DNA of 64,000 nucleotides from Burkholderiales bacterium (GTDB lineage Bacteria; Pseudomonadota; Gammaproteobacteria; Burkholderiales; Burkholderiaceae_C), in the NCBI GenBank assembly GCA_028868825.1, contig JAGWTU010000015.1, positions 46,425 through 110,424 on the forward strand. The letters are read 5' to 3'. Under the pieces are notes generated by a model. It did no database searches. It saw only the letters and a program-made list of their open reading frames with translations, and had not been told where the DNA came from. The position numbers were made by a program, and so were the translations under genes. Positions 62,610 to 64,000 of the stretch are shown here, piece by piece; the first letter of the stretch is position 1, and every line of letters starts with the position of its first letter.

Positions 62610-64000
62610 TCAGCCGACGGCGCGGTCCTCGAGCCGCCAGGCCGCTTCCAGCCTGGCCCAGGCGCCCCGCAATTCGCCGGCCCAGTCGTCCTGCACCGAT
62701 GCGCCGCGGCGCAAGGCCGTCTCGAAGCGCGCGGCGAGTGCCGACAACTCCAATGCGCCGACCTGCGCGCTGGACGACTTCAGCGTGTGCAGCAGTTGCT
62801 GCGCGCGCGCCGCGTCGCCCCGCGCCAGCGCGGCATCGATCTCGATCAGCTCGCCCGCCGCGGTGGCGGCGAACAGCGTCCGCAGCTCCTCGGCGAATGC
62901 GGGCCGGCCGCCCTCGGCGAGCGCGGACAGCGACGCGAGCACCCGCGGGTCGAACGCGGGGACGGCATCGCCGCCGGCCTCGCCCGGCGGCGTCGACGCG
63001 GCCGCGGCACCGGCCGGCGACGGACCGCCCCGGTGCAGATGCCGGTTCAGCGCCTCGACCAGGGCCGCCCCGGTGATCGGCTTGGTGACATAGCCATCCA
63101 TGCCGGCATCGGCACAACGCTGGCGATCGTCGGCCATCGCGTTCGCCGTCAGTGCGACGATGGGGACGCGGGCACCTGTCGGCTGCGCAGCGCGGATGCG
63201 GCGCGTCGCCTCGAAACCGTCCATCACCGGCATCTGGCAATCCATCAGCACGAGGTCGAACGTTCCTTCCGCCATCGCCGCCAGCGCGCGCGCGCCGTCC
63301 TCGGCCAGCGTCACCTGCATGCCCTGGCGCTCGAGCATCGCGCGCACCACCTGCTGGTTGATCGGGTTGTCCTCGGCGACGAGGATGCGGGCGCCGCGCA
63401 GCGCTACGCCGACCGCCCCGGGTTCGGGCCGCGGCGCGGCCGCGGGCCCGGTGGCGCCATCGAAGGGCAGATCGAACCAGAAGCGGCTGCCCTCGCCGGG
63501 CCGGCTGTCGACATGGATGGTCCCGCCCATGAGTTCGACGAGGTTCTTGCAGATCACGAGGCCCAGGCCGCTGCCGCCGAACTTGCGCGTCGTCGATGCA
63601 TCCGCCTGCGTGAAGCGCTGGAACAACTGCGGCAGCACCTCGGCCGCGATGCCCACGCCGGTGTCGCGCACCTGCACGCGCAACCAGCGCCGCGCATCGC
63701 CGGCCGGGCCGTCGATGGCCCGGCAACTGAGCGCGATACGGCCCTGGTCGGTGAACTTGATCGCGTTGCCCAGCAGGTTGGTCACGACCTGCCGGAAGCG
63801 CAGCGGATCGCCGCGCACCGGCGGCGCCGCCTGGGCATCGAATTGCGTCACGAGGGCCGTTCCCCGCGCCGCCGCCAGTCCCCGGTAGACCTCGACGATG
63901 TCGCCCAGCAGCCGCACGGGCTCGAAGTCGATGTGCTCGATCTCGACCTTGCCTTCCTCGATCTTGGCCAGATCCAGGATGTCGCCCAGCAGGTCGTGCA
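62610..64000 (-). CDS. Hybrid sensor histidine kinase with receiver and HPt domains (5' end outside window)
   Basis: 463 codons lie in the window; the frame enters from the right edge. The first residues (LHDLLGDILDLAKIEEGKVE) are the end of the HisKA dimerisation helix; the phosphorylated His is outside. ATPase domain: N box RFRQVVTNLLGNAIKFT, G1 DTGVGIA, G2 GGSGLGLVICKNLVELMGG. Receiver: ILVAEDNPINQQVVRAML and LVLMDCQMPVMDGFEATRRI (Asp acceptor). HPt: QQLLHTLKSSSAQVGALELS with the phospho-His. Domain order matches BarA/ArcB-type phosphorelays; sensor input unknown. Confidence 0.92.
   Translation of the reverse strand, partial: HDLLGDILDLAKIEEGKVEIEHIDFEPVRLLGDIVEVYRGLAAARGTALVTQFDAQAAPPVRGDPLRFRQVVTNLLGNAIKFTDQGRIALSCRAIDGPAGDARRWLRVQVRDTGVGIAAEVLPQLFQRFTQADASTTRKFGGSGLGLVICKNLVELMGGTIHVDSRPGEGSRFWFDLPFDGATGPAAAPRPEPGAVGVALRGARILVAEDNPINQQVVRAMLERQGMQVTLAEDGARALAAMAEGTFDLVLMDCQMPVMDGFEATRRIRAAQPTGARVPIVALTANAMADDRQRCADAGMDGYVTKPITGAALVEALNRHLHRGGPSPAGAAAASTPPGEAGGDAVPAFDPRVLASLSALAEGGRPAFAEELRTLFAATAAGELIEIDAALARGDAARAQQLLHTLKSSSAQVGALELSALAARFETALRRGASVQDDWAGELRGAWARLEAAWRLEDRAVG

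Overview
The window is chromosomal DNA of a high-GC betaproteobacterium, most likely of the order Burkholderiales. The signs are the strong GC bias at third codon positions, the order accA / cysS / two cyclophilins / lpxH, the clpA-clpS / cspD / icd neighbourhood, a full cbb3 oxidase cluster ccoI-S-N-O-Q-P-G-H beside hemN and fnr, and the lpxK / Trm112-like / kdsB / adk run. Species cannot be named from sequence alone.

Layout. 1-9600: housekeeping genes (accA, a 3-methyladenine glycosylase, cysS, a TPR lipoprotein-like exported protein, periplasmic and cytoplasmic cyclophilins, lpxH, an MtfA-like peptidase, clpA-clpS, a cold-shock gene). 9714-22985: a 13.3-kb integrated element set between cspD and icd, bounded by a 24-bp near-identical repeat, with a P4-type integrase next to its right end. 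It carries an AlpA-like regulator, a DnaT-like protein, a DnaB/RecA-type helicase, many small unknown genes coupled by ATGA overlaps, a baseplate-hub-like protein and a tape-measure protein, but no capsid, portal, terminase or lysis gene that I can recognise. Its left end holds a dense run of DNA hairpins with no convincing gene. 23024-35181: icd, then the oxygen-limitation block: hemN, fnr and the cbb3 oxidase with its assembly genes, with FNR-type boxes in front of hemN/fnr and, inside ccoS, in front of ccoN. 35234-42634: DUF192 protein, sodB, xseA, an ExbB/ExbD pair, lpxK, Trm112-like, kdsB, adk and a short-chain dehydrogenase.

42668-52209: an unusual group: a TPR-sulfotransferase, a convergent TPR-aspartyl/asparaginyl beta-hydroxylase and two tandem paralogous TonB-dependent receptors, with AT-rich, palindrome-bearing leader regions. 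I regard this as the best candidate for an undescribed functional system: two peptide-modifying enzymes with the same TPR architecture next to outer-membrane receptors. 52210-58833: a YejABEF-like peptide ABC importer whose binding protein has both a lipobox and a C-terminal membrane segment. 58987-64000: LD-carboxypeptidase, tadA with a hexanucleotide repeat at its 3' end, glpK, a TlpA-like thioredoxin and a truncated hybrid histidine kinase.

How genes work together: fnr senses oxygen loss and probably raises ccoNOQP (high-affinity oxidase) and hemN (oxygen-independent haem synthesis); ccoG, ccoH-like, ccoI and ccoS mature the oxidase. lpxH, lpxK and kdsB all serve lipid A / inner-core LPS synthesis. 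ExbB/ExbD could energise the TonB-dependent receptors, though TonB itself is not in the window. Function calls rest on recognising motifs by eye; no database search was run.
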